A program made the position numbers and the translations under genes. Source: Putridiphycobacter roseus (GTDB taxonomy: Bacteria > Bacteroidota > Bacteroidia > Flavobacteriales_D > Crocinitomicaceae). From it: a DNA stretch of 64,000 bases. Shown piece after piece: positions 1 to 8,599 of this stretch. The notes under the pieces are model-generated. The model did no database searches, had not been told where the DNA came from, and saw only the letters and a list, made by a program, of their open reading frames with translations. The DNA is taken from positions 1 through 64,000 of the forward strand of contig NZ_QKSB01000013.1 in NCBI RefSeq assembly GCF_003234935.1. Direction: 5' to 3'. Positions within the stretch are counted from its first letter, which is position 1. Each line of letters opens with the position of its first letter.

Positions 1-813
1 AGTAATAGTGTCGGGGATAAGGATTTCAAATAGCTCTAAATCATCAATAAACAAGTTGTAACCATTGTCTTGCGTTGTTGATACTGCATGCGTTAAGCCA
101 GTGATTGATATTGATGTCATATCCACAGTCGGAGTAAAAACTAAGTTAAACTGTTCCCAATTGTTAGGAGCAACACTAAAAGTATCCGAAGATAAATATG
201 ACCAATTAGGATCAATATTTGTTAAGTAATCAATATTATTAAACCATTGGTTACTTGTTGGAATTCCGGCCGTACATGTTGGCTTCCCAAAAAGTTCTAT
301 GGTGATTGGGTTTGACATTGGCGAAAGTTGGTAACTTTGATTATAGTGATGATTACCTTTTATTTTTAATACATAAGTGTGACTAGCAAATAAAGTATCA
401 CTTAAACAAGTGCTTGCGGCCAAAGCACCATAACGTATTAAATTTGCGTATGTATTCCCATTAAAAATACTCAAATAAATATAGTTTTGACCAGCCACAA
501 CAGAAGGTATAAAATTTGAATTGTGGATGGTATTTGGTTGACAAATATTACTATAAATAAATGCCATTGTAGAACTTACCTCCCAATTTTGTACCTTATT
601 GAAATCATTTACAGAAGATCCATTTTGATTACAAGGAGTCAAGTTTTCAAACGAAGGGTTAGGAATAATATCTCTTTTAATGAAACAAGAACACTCTTCG
701 TCCAACAAATCAACCAACCCATCTCCATCATCATCCATACCATTGTCACATATCTCTTGGGAGATTCCAAAAAAATAAATAACGATAGATATTGCAGTAA
801 AGATTAGTTTCAT
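1..813 (-). CDS. Secreted cell-surface protein, N-terminal part (runs off left edge)
   Basis: The frame starts at an ATG (811-813) and stays open for 271 codons to the window edge, so the C-terminus is missing. Residues 1-20 form a short signal peptide (KLIFTAISIVIYFFGISQ). It is followed by an Asp-rich segment (CDNGMDDDGDGLVDLLDEEC) of the calcium-binding kind common at the start of Bacteroidota surface proteins, then a PNPSFE motif and a beta-rich, jelly-roll-like region ending in FIDDLELFE. This N-terminal arrangement is typical of gliding-motility/T9SS-associated adhesin-like proteins, which usually carry a C-terminal sorting domain; that part cannot be seen here. Exact function unknown. 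It lies downstream of the next small secreted gene, separated by a perfect hairpin. Confidence 0.8.
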   Translation of the reverse strand, partial: MKLIFTAISIVIYFFGISQEICDNGMDDDGDGLVDLLDEECSCFIKRDIIPNPSFENLTPCNQNGSSVNDFNKVQNWEVSSTMAFIYSNICQPNTIHNSNFIPSVVAGQNYIYLSIFNGNTYANLIRYGALAASTCLSDTLFASHTYVLKIKGNHHYNQSYQLSPMSNPITIELFGKPTCTAGIPTSNQWFNNIDYLTNIDPNWSYLSSDTFSVAPNNWEQFNLVFTPTVDMTSISITGLTHAVSTTQDNGYNLFIDDLELFEILIPDTIT

Positions 814-828
814 TATATTTCAAATATA

Positions 829-867
829 AATAATTTCCAAAGAACAAAATGTTCTTTGGAAATTATT
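829..867. terminator. Perfect 18-bp inverted repeat, probable terminator
   Basis: Arms 829-846 and 850-867 are exact reverse complements with a 3-nt loop. It sits between the stop of the small secreted gene and the start of the next minus-strand gene. There is no long T-run after it on the minus strand, so termination is inferred from position and stem strength. Confidence 0.55.
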
Positions 868-878
868 GTTGGTGTTAA

Positions 879-1292
879 TTAATTGATTTCGACTAAGAAT
901 GATGAAATCCATGTGACTATAGTTAGACTAGTTGGTGGATTCATTCCCATACTACCGAATGGATAATTGATAATACTTGAACACATAAATGGGTTGTCCT
1001 TGGCATAATAACCAACTTCACCATACACCGCAGCCCTCACGCAAATCCATTCCGCATTTGGATATACAGCAATATCAAATAATGGAGAAACAATAGTTCC
1101 TGAATTACCTGGTATAACAACATTACTTACCACTTGCCAATTTGGGTCATTACAATCATTTACTGCAAAAACCTGAAATATAATGTCGTCTACATAGTTG
1201 TTATCAATTTTTATGGATTGTGCTTGTCCAAAGCCATTAGACAATACCATTGCTAAAACTGCACTTAGCAGCCATTTGTTTAAATTTTTCAT
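879..1292 (-). CDS. Small secreted protein of unknown function
   Basis: The 137-residue protein starts with a clear signal peptide (about residues 1-25, hydrophobic core WLLSAVLAMVLSNGFGQ). The mature part of about 110 residues contains four Cys (in DCND, WICV, MCSS regions) and is predicted to be beta-rich. It has no lipobox Cys after the signal and no T9SS sorting domain, so it is probably periplasmic or released. I do not recognise a family. A start at 1292 fits the signal peptide. A poly-G9 tract lies about 150 bp upstream. Confidence 0.7.
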   Translation of the reverse strand: MKNLNKWLLSAVLAMVLSNGFGQAQSIKIDNNYVDDIIFQVFAVNDCNDPNWQVVSNVVIPGNSGTIVSPLFDIAVYPNAEWICVRAAVYGEVGYYAKDNPFMCSSIINYPFGSMGMNPPTSLTIVTWISSFLVEIN

Positions 1293-1442
1293 ATTATTTC
1301 ATTTTAAAGATTAATAAAAAATAAAACACGGCCATGTTTATGTTAATTATGCAAGCTACATATAAAAAAGCAATTAAAAAAATGTAAAAACTTGAAATAC
1401 AGTAGCTATATCATTGTTTTTAGGTGTTTCGTCTACAAAAAT

Positions 1443-1451
1443 GGGGGGGGG
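1443..1451. repeat. Poly-G tract (G9)
   Basis: A run of nine G lies in the AT-rich gene-free stretch 1293-1814, upstream of the small secreted gene at 879-1292. Such tracts slip during replication and could alter expression, but no promoter was identified next to it. Confidence 0.6.
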
Positions 1452-1635
1452 TAATCGATAGAATAAGTCGTTTGGTCGAAAATATGCAGTTTTTAAGCTG
1501 TTTAGTAGTGTTTTAGGTCTGAAAGCCTTGTGTAGTCTGATTTGTAAGAAAAAATAAAACAAACGTATTTAAATACTTGTAAACAATATAGTTCAGTAGT
1601 TTGTAGATAGGTTCACTAAAATTTTCACCTCCCTT

Positions 1636-1653
1636 CCCCGATAGCTATCGGGG
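1636..1653. repeat. 18-bp perfect palindrome CCCCGATAGCTATCGGGG
   Basis: This perfect palindrome lies in the intergenic region downstream of hrpB. A degraded second copy (TAGCTATCGGGA) occurs near 24577-24588 in another repeat-bearing intergenic region, so it looks like a dispersed palindromic element. Confidence 0.6.
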
Positions 1654-1710
1654 CCCTCACTTCGGCAATAGCTCAGTACATGCCTCAAGGAGAGAAATAC
1701 TGTGTGCTTT

Positions 1711-1815
1711 GTCTATTGTCTAGCGTCTAGCCTCTAGCCTCTAGTTTCTAGCATCTAGCGTCTAGTTTCTAGCATCTAGCGTCTAGTTTCTAGCATCTAG
1801 CGTCTAGTATCTAAT
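1711..1815. repeat. Heptanucleotide tandem repeat (consensus NTCTAGN), about 15 units
   Basis: Units of exactly 7 nt run from 1711 to 1815: gtctagc, ctctagc, ttctagc, atctagc and gtctagt variants, with a higher-order 21-nt period (gtctagt-ttctagc-atctagc) repeated three times between 1760 and 1801. The array abuts the stop codon of hrpB (1815-1817). Related arrays occur at 22900-22955 and 24681-24739. The remaining gene-free stretch 1293-1710 holds only the poly-G tract and the palindrome. Confidence 0.85.
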
Positions 1816-4304
1816 TAAAGTCCATTCCTCCTTTTGGTCCCCGAAATAGCTGGATGTTCCAATGGGTTTTCAGGCCAAGCGTGTCGTTTGTATTTGGCAC
1901 GCATTTCTTTTCTGACTGCGAAATAAGCATTTTCCCAAAAACTACTCAAGTCCCCAGTGATTTGTACTAATTTAAAACCGGGGGATAATAGGTGCATTAA
2001 TACAGCTGTTTTTCCTTCGTTGATGGTTGGTGTATCCATCAAGCCAAAAACTTCTTGTAAACGGACCGGTAGGATAGGAGTGGTTCCATTTGCTTGATAG
2101 TCGAGCTTGATGTGAGAGCCACTTGGTACTTCAATTTTAGTAGGCGCTAACTTGTTTAATGTTTTTTGTTGTTCAAAATCTAAACTGTGGGTCAATACTT
2201 CTAAAAGGTTAATCTTTTTTAAATCTTCTGCTTTTTTTATGCCATTTAGGTATGGGGCAAGCCATGTTTCATTGTTTGCTAACAAGGAGGCTGTGTCCAC
2301 TTTTGGAAATTGGAGGTTTGGATTCAAGGCTTGTAGGGTGATAATTCTATTTTGCCATTGTTGTACCTCCTCGTTGAAGTCTAATAAATGCGCGCCTTCC
2401 TTGATGATCGCTTCCGAAATGGCAGCTACAATTTCGGCAGGTTCAATGTCAAGAATGGGTTTTGACTGTAAAATAATACTCCCAATTCTGGTGTCCTTGG
2501 TCGCAATCAATCCTCCTTTTTTGGAATTCCATTGGATAGTTTCGACATTTTTTACAAATGGTTTCAAATCGGTTGGATTAAGTGGAGAGGCCAAGTAAAT
2601 TCTGCCCATTTTGTCGGAATCGTTCATGTGGGCAATGGCTAACCAAGGCTCATAAGCCAAGTCGTCTTTGTGTCCTGCCATGGCAAATTTACCATTGGCC
2701 AATTGAAATTGGGCATTGTTGCCCGGTCTTGCAAATGCAATGCGTTCGGGATAGGCGTGTACCAGTAATAAACCCGTATCAAAGGGATCGAATGTAGCAT
2801 TGTCCACTTCTATTTTAAGCATTCTGCGGTATTGACTGGCTACCTTTTCAATTTTTGAGAATTTTCCGCCTTTTTTATCTTGTTTCCTCGACCTGCGCAA
2901 GGCTTCAATTCTTAAATTAATGTCGATTCCTGTTTCTCTTGGCAATGGATCTTTTTCTTCTAAAATAGCAGCCAAATCTGTCCCCAATTGTGCTTGGTCA
3001 TCTTCAATGGCCATCAATAACAAATGGGCAATTCTAGGGTGACAAGGTAATTTTTGTATGGCTTTTCCGTGTTCGGTCAGCTTACTATCCTTAATGGCGT
3101 TTAAGCTTTCGAGTGTCGCAGTACCTTCTTTTAATGCATATGCGGGTGGAGGAGAAAGCCATGTTAAGGTATTAGGATCGTTGATTCCCCAAGCAGCCAA
3201 TTCTAAGACCAATGGCGTCAAGTCGGCTTCTAATATTTCAGGCACATTAAACTTGGCCAATTGGGCATGTTTTCCTTTGGACCACATGCGGTAGCATGTT
3301 CCTGGACTCAATCGTCCAGCCCGTCCTGCTCTTTGGTCTGCAGAATCTTTTGAGATGTGATAAGTCACTAAGCCAGACAATCCAGTTTTTGGATCGTATT
3401 TCGCTTTTCTTCCCCAACCTGAATCTACGACTACTTTTACCCCTTCAATGGTTAAGCTGGTCTCGGCAATGGCTGTGGCAATCACTACTTTTCGCTTACC
3501 ATCTCGGTTAGGCATTATCGCAGCTTGTTGGGCAGAATAGGGCAACTTTCCATAAAGTTCATGCACCGCCAAATCGTCAAATGATCGCCGCAATATACTT
3601 GCACAGTTTTTTATTTCTCGCTGTCCGGGTAAAAAAACCAAAATATCTCCTTCTTCTTGCTTTAAGGCTGTTTTCACGACTTGAGCAGTGGTTTCAGCCA
3701 TCATTTGCTCGTCGTTTTGGTCGACATACTTAACGTCAATCGGATATTGTCGCCCTTCACTTTGCACAAAAGGTGCTTTTAATAAGTCAATCAATTCGGG
3801 CATGTTTAAGGTTGCCGACATCACCAATATTCTCAATTCGGGCCGCAGTATTTCTTGGGAAGCCCTTGCCAAAGCCAAGGCCACATCTGCATGAATACTT
3901 CTCTCGTGAAATTCATCAAAAATAATCATTCCAATGCCTTCCAAGCCATTGTCACTTTGCAACATTCTGGTCAATATACCTTCAGTAAGAATCTCGAGCT
4001 TAGTATTCGCACTGGTCTTAGATTCAAATCGAATGCGATAGCCAATGGAATCACCTACTTTTTCACCCAATAAATCAGCCAATCGTTGTGCAATGGTTTT
4101 GGCCGCCAGACGACGCGGCTCCAACATCACAATTTTTTGCCCTTTTAAAAAGGGCATATCCAATAATGCCAATGGTAAAAGCGTACTTTTCCCAGCGCCT
4201 GGAGGAGCACTTAAAATTAGTGTATTGTGTTGGATAAGCTTTTCTTTTACTTCAGCAGTCACTGAAACAATAGGCAATTGATGGTCGTTAATGTTAAATG
4301 GCAT
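1815..4304 (-). CDS. hrpB: ATP-dependent helicase HrpB
   Basis: This is a DExH-box RNA helicase of the DEAH/HrpA-HrpB group, presumed to act on RNA in the cytoplasm; its physiological role is poorly defined. At 829 residues it has the normal family length. Visible motifs are Walker A APPGAGKST (33-41), DEFH (130-133), SAT (163-165) and motif VI QRAGRAGR (324-331), followed by the helicase-associated domain and the HrpB-specific C-terminal region (about 480-829). The start at 4304 gives MPFNIND just before the motif Q region. It appears monocistronic; the stop codon touches the heptamer repeat array. Confidence 0.93.
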   Translation of the reverse strand: MPFNINDHQLPIVSVTAEVKEKLIQHNTLILSAPPGAGKSTLLPLALLDMPFLKGQKIVMLEPRRLAAKTIAQRLADLLGEKVGDSIGYRIRFESKTSANTKLEILTEGILTRMLQSDNGLEGIGMIIFDEFHERSIHADVALALARASQEILRPELRILVMSATLNMPELIDLLKAPFVQSEGRQYPIDVKYVDQNDEQMMAETTAQVVKTALKQEEGDILVFLPGQREIKNCASILRRSFDDLAVHELYGKLPYSAQQAAIMPNRDGKRKVVIATAIAETSLTIEGVKVVVDSGWGRKAKYDPKTGLSGLVTYHISKDSADQRAGRAGRLSPGTCYRMWSKGKHAQLAKFNVPEILEADLTPLVLELAAWGINDPNTLTWLSPPPAYALKEGTATLESLNAIKDSKLTEHGKAIQKLPCHPRIAHLLLMAIEDDQAQLGTDLAAILEEKDPLPRETGIDINLRIEALRRSRKQDKKGGKFSKIEKVASQYRRMLKIEVDNATFDPFDTGLLLVHAYPERIAFARPGNNAQFQLANGKFAMAGHKDDLAYEPWLAIAHMNDSDKMGRIYLASPLNPTDLKPFVKNVETIQWNSKKGGLIATKDTRIGSIILQSKPILDIEPAEIVAAISEAIIKEGAHLLDFNEEVQQWQNRIITLQALNPNLQFPKVDTASLLANNETWLAPYLNGIKKAEDLKKINLLEVLTHSLDFEQQKTLNKLAPTKIEVPSGSHIKLDYQANGTTPILPVRLQEVFGLMDTPTINEGKTAVLMHLLSPGFKLVQITGDLSSFWENAYFAVRKEMRAKYKRHAWPENPLEHPAISGTKRRNGL

Positions 4305-4383
4305 GTAGGCGAATTATGGGGTAAAGTTAATCAATGAAAAGAAGAAAATTAAAGAAAGCAAAGGGCAGTTAGCAAATGGAAAA

Positions 4384-5328
4384 TTAAAGTGTTCGAAAAA
4401 TTTCACCAACTGCAGCTTCATAAGCGGGTATTGATTTTGATTTCTTAATTTTTTTATAGGTTTTATGGGGATTATCAAAAGTTGTTGCCCAGTATTCCCA
4501 AAAGGAGGTCATTTTTGTCAGTACATGACTTTTACCTGATAAGGCTGAAGCATATCCTTCAAAAAGTGTATCGTGAAATTGGGTAAACAATGCTTTTCTA
4601 TTTTCTGGGTAAACTTCGGTATCTTCCTTAATCATCTGCGCTAAAAATGGATCTGAGATTAATCCACGACCAATCATCCAATGGTCAATAGTAGGGAAAC
4701 GATTTTTTAATGCTCTATAACTAGCTACAGAGGTAATGTCACCGTTATAATAAATTTTATGTTTACTGTGTTTCAAACAAGTATCAAAAGCATCTAAATC
4801 TACGCCTCCTTTGTAAAGTTGTGCGCCTATTCTGGCATGAATGGCTATGTTTTTAAGTGGGAATTTATCCAATATTGGAAAAGTATCCAATATTTCTTCT
4901 GCATTGTCATACCCCATCCTCATTTTCATTGAAATCGTGATGTCGGATTCATTGTATACACGGGTTAAAATCTCTTTGATCCTTTCAGGTTGACAGATGA
5001 GTCCAGACCCCATACCTCTTTTGGTGACCATAGGGTAGGGACAACCTAAATTCCAATTTAATTCTTTATACCCTAAGTCCTGCACATATTTAATGACAAA
5101 TAAAAATTCATCCGCATCATTAGTCATGATTTGAGGATGTAAAGTATTTACCGTATTATTTTGTGGTATTAAATCTCTTTGATAACCTGGTTTTATGTCT
5201 AGTTTTCCGTTCAAACGAATATATGGCGCGAAGTAAGTGTCGATACCACCAAAATATTGATTCAGTGCGTTTCTAAACCTAAAATCAGTGAAACCTTGTA
5301 GTGGAGAAGATAGCAGTGTAGTCGACAT
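4384..5328 (-). CDS. dus: tRNA-dihydrouridine synthase
   Basis: This FMN-dependent TIM-barrel enzyme reduces uridine to dihydrouridine in the tRNA D-loop. Key motifs are SPLQGFTDFRFR at the N-terminus (FMN-binding start of the barrel), NLGCPYP with the catalytic Cys (about residue 96), KMRMGY, HARIG, NGDI and MIGRG for phosphate/FMN binding. The 314-residue length fits DusC-like proteins. Which tRNA position it modifies cannot be told. It lies 80 bp upstream of hrpB on the same strand. Confidence 0.9.
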   Translation of the reverse strand: MSTTLLSSPLQGFTDFRFRNALNQYFGGIDTYFAPYIRLNGKLDIKPGYQRDLIPQNNTVNTLHPQIMTNDADEFLFVIKYVQDLGYKELNWNLGCPYPMVTKRGMGSGLICQPERIKEILTRVYNESDITISMKMRMGYDNAEEILDTFPILDKFPLKNIAIHARIGAQLYKGGVDLDAFDTCLKHSKHKIYYNGDITSVASYRALKNRFPTIDHWMIGRGLISDPFLAQMIKEDTEVYPENRKALFTQFHDTLFEGYASALSGKSHVLTKMTSFWEYWATTFDNPHKTYKKIKKSKSIPAYEAAVGEIFRTL

Positions 5329-5393
5329 TCAAAATATTTCAGGTCAAATATAGTTGGAAACTGTTAGAAGTGTTTTTTTTCTTACATTTTTCT

Positions 5394-6797
5394 TTAAAAC
5401 TTAATGCCAACCATACAAACATCATCTCCTTGAATGTCATCCGCAATCCAGCTAGATAATTTGTTTGTTAACAGTATTTTTTGTGTTGCCATTGGTTCCT
5501 CTTTTATTTCTAAAAGGAACGATTTTAAAACACTTTGTTTAAATTTAATATTATCGAATCCTTCAAAATGATTTGCAAAACCATCCGAACTTAAGTAAAG
5601 ATTGTCTCCTTTTTCAAATTCAATGATTTCTTCGCTATATTTTAAAGGTTGGTTTTTAATAGAAACTATTCTTGCGCTATATTCATCAATTACGTCTTTA
5701 TTTTTTTTAGCAATCAAAAGGCTGTTTTTTTCAGAAGAAAAGTATAGTTTATTATTGTGATTATTGAATCTAACGATTGAAATATGAATGCCATCTTTTA
5801 CTCCTTTAATGTCTGCGTTTGATTGAATGAATTCATTTAAATATTTGATGATTTCTTGGGGACCAATAAGCTTCTCTCTTTTTACAGCAGTATCTAATGC
5901 ATCAAAATATAAGGCGCTTAATATAGCACCAGAAATGTTATTTTCTGAAGAGTCTATGATAGCGATAAATAAATTATTATCTACAACAGCCGACCAATAA
6001 AAATCGCCCGATAATTCATTTTTCGGTTTTAATAAAATAAAACGGTCCTCAATAAACTGGTGAACATTTTTTAAACTAGGTAAAAAAGCTTTTTGAATTT
6101 GACTGGCAAATTGAATACTTTTATTCATGGTAAGGTTGGTATTGTGAATATCCAACTCTTGTTTTTTGATGATTTCTATTTGGGCATTTAATTTGTTTCT
6201 TACCCTAAATTCATATGTAATAAAAGCATACAACACATAAATAAGTAAGAAAAAAGGCATCATTGCAAAAGCAATATTTTGGTTAAAAAATGTTTGCTCA
6301 TACCCAAAATCTAGTCCAATTTTTAAGTTTTGAATTAGCTGAAAATAAACGGCTAAACCATAGGTTAAAAATAATAGGTAATACACATAAGCTATTATTC
6401 TTAAGGTTTTACCTAACATAAGAAAAATGATACTGATGTTTAATAAGGAATAACCAAGATTCGCATAAGTAATTTGTCCGTTTGTGACCAATAACCCTTG
6501 TATACCTAATACCATTATTCCTAAGGACCAAATGGCGGATGGAATACGAAAATGTTGTTGTTTTTTTAGCGCAATAAATGCAAATACAAAAATAATTAGT
6601 CCTATTATTCGAATAAAAAATAAATACCAATAACCAAACACAAGAATTTTAATAAACCCTATGGAATAGATAAAGGAGAATATTAAAAGTAAATTAAAAA
6701 TCAGTTCCGTTTTTACTTTTTCAAATAAATCAAGTTTATTTTCAAATTCAGCTCCCAACAGAAACACTTTTAATTTGAAGTATTGCTTTTTTAACAT
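5394..6797 (-). CDS. Membrane protein with C-terminal SpoIIE-like PP2C phosphatase domain (copy 2)
   Basis: About six hydrophobic segments (residues 30-195) are followed by a short polar/coiled linker (KLNAQIEIIKKQELDIHN) and a SpoIIE-type PP2C domain (about 225-467). Asp residues that bind metal in the family are visible in AIIDSSEN, GVKDGIHIS, LYLSSDGFA and GDDVCMVGIKF. The usual DxTGHG motif is replaced by DSSENNISGA, so catalysis may be weakened. Family members dephosphorylate anti-sigma-factor antagonists or other phosphoproteins; the target here is unknown. It starts 4 bp after the stop of a paralogue, and the two clearly arose by tandem duplication and are co-transcribed. Confidence 0.8.
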   Translation of the reverse strand: MLKKQYFKLKVFLLGAEFENKLDLFEKVKTELIFNLLLIFSFIYSIGFIKILVFGYWYLFFIRIIGLIIFVFAFIALKKQQHFRIPSAIWSLGIMVLGIQGLLVTNGQITYANLGYSLLNISIIFLMLGKTLRIIAYVYYLLFLTYGLAVYFQLIQNLKIGLDFGYEQTFFNQNIAFAMMPFFLLIYVLYAFITYEFRVRNKLNAQIEIIKKQELDIHNTNLTMNKSIQFASQIQKAFLPSLKNVHQFIEDRFILLKPKNELSGDFYWSAVVDNNLFIAIIDSSENNISGAILSALYFDALDTAVKREKLIGPQEIIKYLNEFIQSNADIKGVKDGIHISIVRFNNHNNKLYFSSEKNSLLIAKKNKDVIDEYSARIVSIKNQPLKYSEEIIEFEKGDNLYLSSDGFANHFEGFDNIKFKQSVLKSFLLEIKEEPMATQKILLTNKLSSWIADDIQGDDVCMVGIKF

Positions 6798-6801
6798 TAA
6801 T

Positions 6802-8193
6802 TTATATTTTTAAACCTATAATGGTGATATCATCTAGTTGTTCTTCTCTTAATTTTATAGCTTCAAAATGACTGGTAATTGCCATTTCTGTTGCATTAAA
6901 ATTGTCAGGATTTGAATTTCTTATAAGCGCTTTAAAAAGACTGTAATCTCCCATTTCATGGTCAGCATTCGTTTTAGCAATACCATCTGTAAAAAGATAA
7001 AGAATATCTCCTGTATTTAGTTTTATATTTATTTCATCAAATTCATGTGTCTTACTTAAATAACTTAATTTATGGTATTTGGGGTGGTAAGCTTTAGACC
7101 TTTTTCCTTTTTGAACTATAAATGGTTGTCCTGCGCCAGATATATGAAGCGATTGGGATTGGTAATTGTATTGACAAAAAGTAATTCTAATATTAGAATC
7201 TAAATTGTTTACCTTAAGTAGGCTTTCATTCATAAAGTGATTTAAAAATTGAAGCATACTTTTAGGAGATTTATTTTCTTCTTTTTTTACGGCTTTTTCT
7301 AAGCCATTTTTTACTAAGAATGTAAACATTGATCCAGGGATGCCAACCTCTCCAGTGTCGACCAAAGCAAAATATACAATGTCACCTACTTTTTTTTCCC
7401 AAAAAAACTCTCCAGGTAGTTTAAGCTTTGGTTGATGAAAGAAAAAACTACTTGAAAAATAAGATTCTATTTCAAACTCACTTTTTTGCTCAATGTCTTT
7501 AATTTTTGAAGCCAATTCTATACTTAGTTTTATGGTGTCATTTTTTCGCTCCAGTTTTTCTTTTTGTAGCATTAAAGTTTCTCTTTGCTTTAGCACTTCT
7601 AATTTTGCACGCGCTTGAGAATTTATAAAACTATGTATGATAAAAGTAATCATAGTTAATGCAATTAAAATAGCATAAATATTTGGTTGCTCAAAAAAAT
7701 AATGCTCCCTATCCAAATCATAAGGCAGGTTAATTTTTGGTAAAAGGTTTAAAGTTATTGAAAGCGAAATTATTAAAAAAACGCTGTAATATGTCACTGC
7801 AATATTTCGTAAAAAACGGCCTAACATTAAGAAAGAAATCACCACATTTACCATGGAAAAGGAATAGGTAATAAAGGAGGCTTGTCCATTGTTTAGAAGT
7901 GCAGAACTAAGGGTGAAAACAATTCCAGAAACAAACCATATTTTCCGGGGTAATCGAATGTCTTTAGTTACTTTTAGTGCAATGGCCATGGCAATGATAA
8001 AAGAGAAACCAAATATTTGCGCCGAGACAATCAGCCAATACTTGCCTATTAATGCTGGTATGGTTCCTAAAAAATAAATTACCAAATAAATTAATACGAT
8101 ATGAAATATCAATTCTAATTTGGTGACTTCAAAAATAGTTTTTGCATTTTTTATTGCATCCCCAATTAAATAATTTTTTATCCTATCATACAT
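6802..8193 (-). CDS. Membrane protein with C-terminal SpoIIE-like PP2C phosphatase domain (copy 1)
   Basis: This is a paralogue of the next gene with the same layout: N-terminal membrane region of about six segments (30-195), a Lys/Glu-rich coiled linker (LKQRETLMLQKEKLERK) and a SpoIIE-like domain (about 235-463). Conserved pieces are LPGEFFWEKK, ALVDTGEVGIPGS, LYLFTDGIAK and LDDITIIGLKI. The second acidic motif (KDG in the neighbour) is NLDSNIRIT here, and GHG of the DxTGHG motif is EVG, so this copy is the more degenerate. Probably a membrane-anchored signalling phosphatase or pseudo-phosphatase; no known partner gene (STAS, anti-sigma kinase) is adjacent. Confidence 0.78.
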   Translation of the reverse strand: MYDRIKNYLIGDAIKNAKTIFEVTKLELIFHIVLIYLVIYFLGTIPALIGKYWLIVSAQIFGFSFIIAMAIALKVTKDIRLPRKIWFVSGIVFTLSSALLNNGQASFITYSFSMVNVVISFLMLGRFLRNIAVTYYSVFLIISLSITLNLLPKINLPYDLDREHYFFEQPNIYAILIALTMITFIIHSFINSQARAKLEVLKQRETLMLQKEKLERKNDTIKLSIELASKIKDIEQKSEFEIESYFSSSFFFHQPKLKLPGEFFWEKKVGDIVYFALVDTGEVGIPGSMFTFLVKNGLEKAVKKEENKSPKSMLQFLNHFMNESLLKVNNLDSNIRITFCQYNYQSQSLHISGAGQPFIVQKGKRSKAYHPKYHKLSYLSKTHEFDEINIKLNTGDILYLFTDGIAKTNADHEMGDYSLFKALIRNSNPDNFNATEMAITSHFEAIKLREEQLDDITIIGLKI

Positions 8194-8454
8194 AGTTTAC
8201 TCTTTAAAATGAATACAGCTATTGCACATAACAGTTTTAAAAGTATGCGTAAAATAGTTTAAATAATTAACATTCATTGCTATAACCTTTAATAATAACT
8301 GTTGTAGCAATGAAAATATACCAATGCAATAAAATTCAATTTTAACTACAGTACAATCTAATGCTTCTTTTTTTAGCGGAATTAGACTTACTTTTATTGG
8401 ACATATCAATAATCAAACCAATTATGTTTAAACTGATAAAAACCAATGACTATA

Positions 8455-8535
8455 GGTCCCTTATTTTCTGAAAATATAAAAGAGTACTACCATTGTAGCT
8501 TACGTTGGCCTTTTCTCTTTTATATATGCTGGGAC
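8455..8535. other. Long imperfect hairpin in the 8194-8599 intergenic region
   Basis: GGTCCC (8455-8460) can pair with GGGACT (8530-8535), and ATATAAAAGAG (8474-8484) is an exact complement of CTCTTTTATAT (8515-8525), giving a two-part stem around a 30-nt loop. It lies between the 5' end of the SpoIIE pair and the 3' end of the lipoprotein gene, so it may be a 3' end structure, an mRNA leader element or a small RNA. Nothing else was seen in this 406-bp gap. Confidence 0.35.
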
Positions 8536-8599
8536 TTTAAAAAAAATATTTTTTTGTGAAAAAGATGAGTTTTAGGTTCAAATCATATGAAATTTGAAT

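Noticed and set aside
1374..1562. 62-codon ORF on the minus strand
   Set aside because: It spans a poly-G tract and AT-rich spacer, has no recognisable product and no supporting start context.
8197..8409. 70-codon ORF upstream of the SpoIIE pair
   Set aside because: Composition looks like translated intergenic DNA and no signal or domain is visible.
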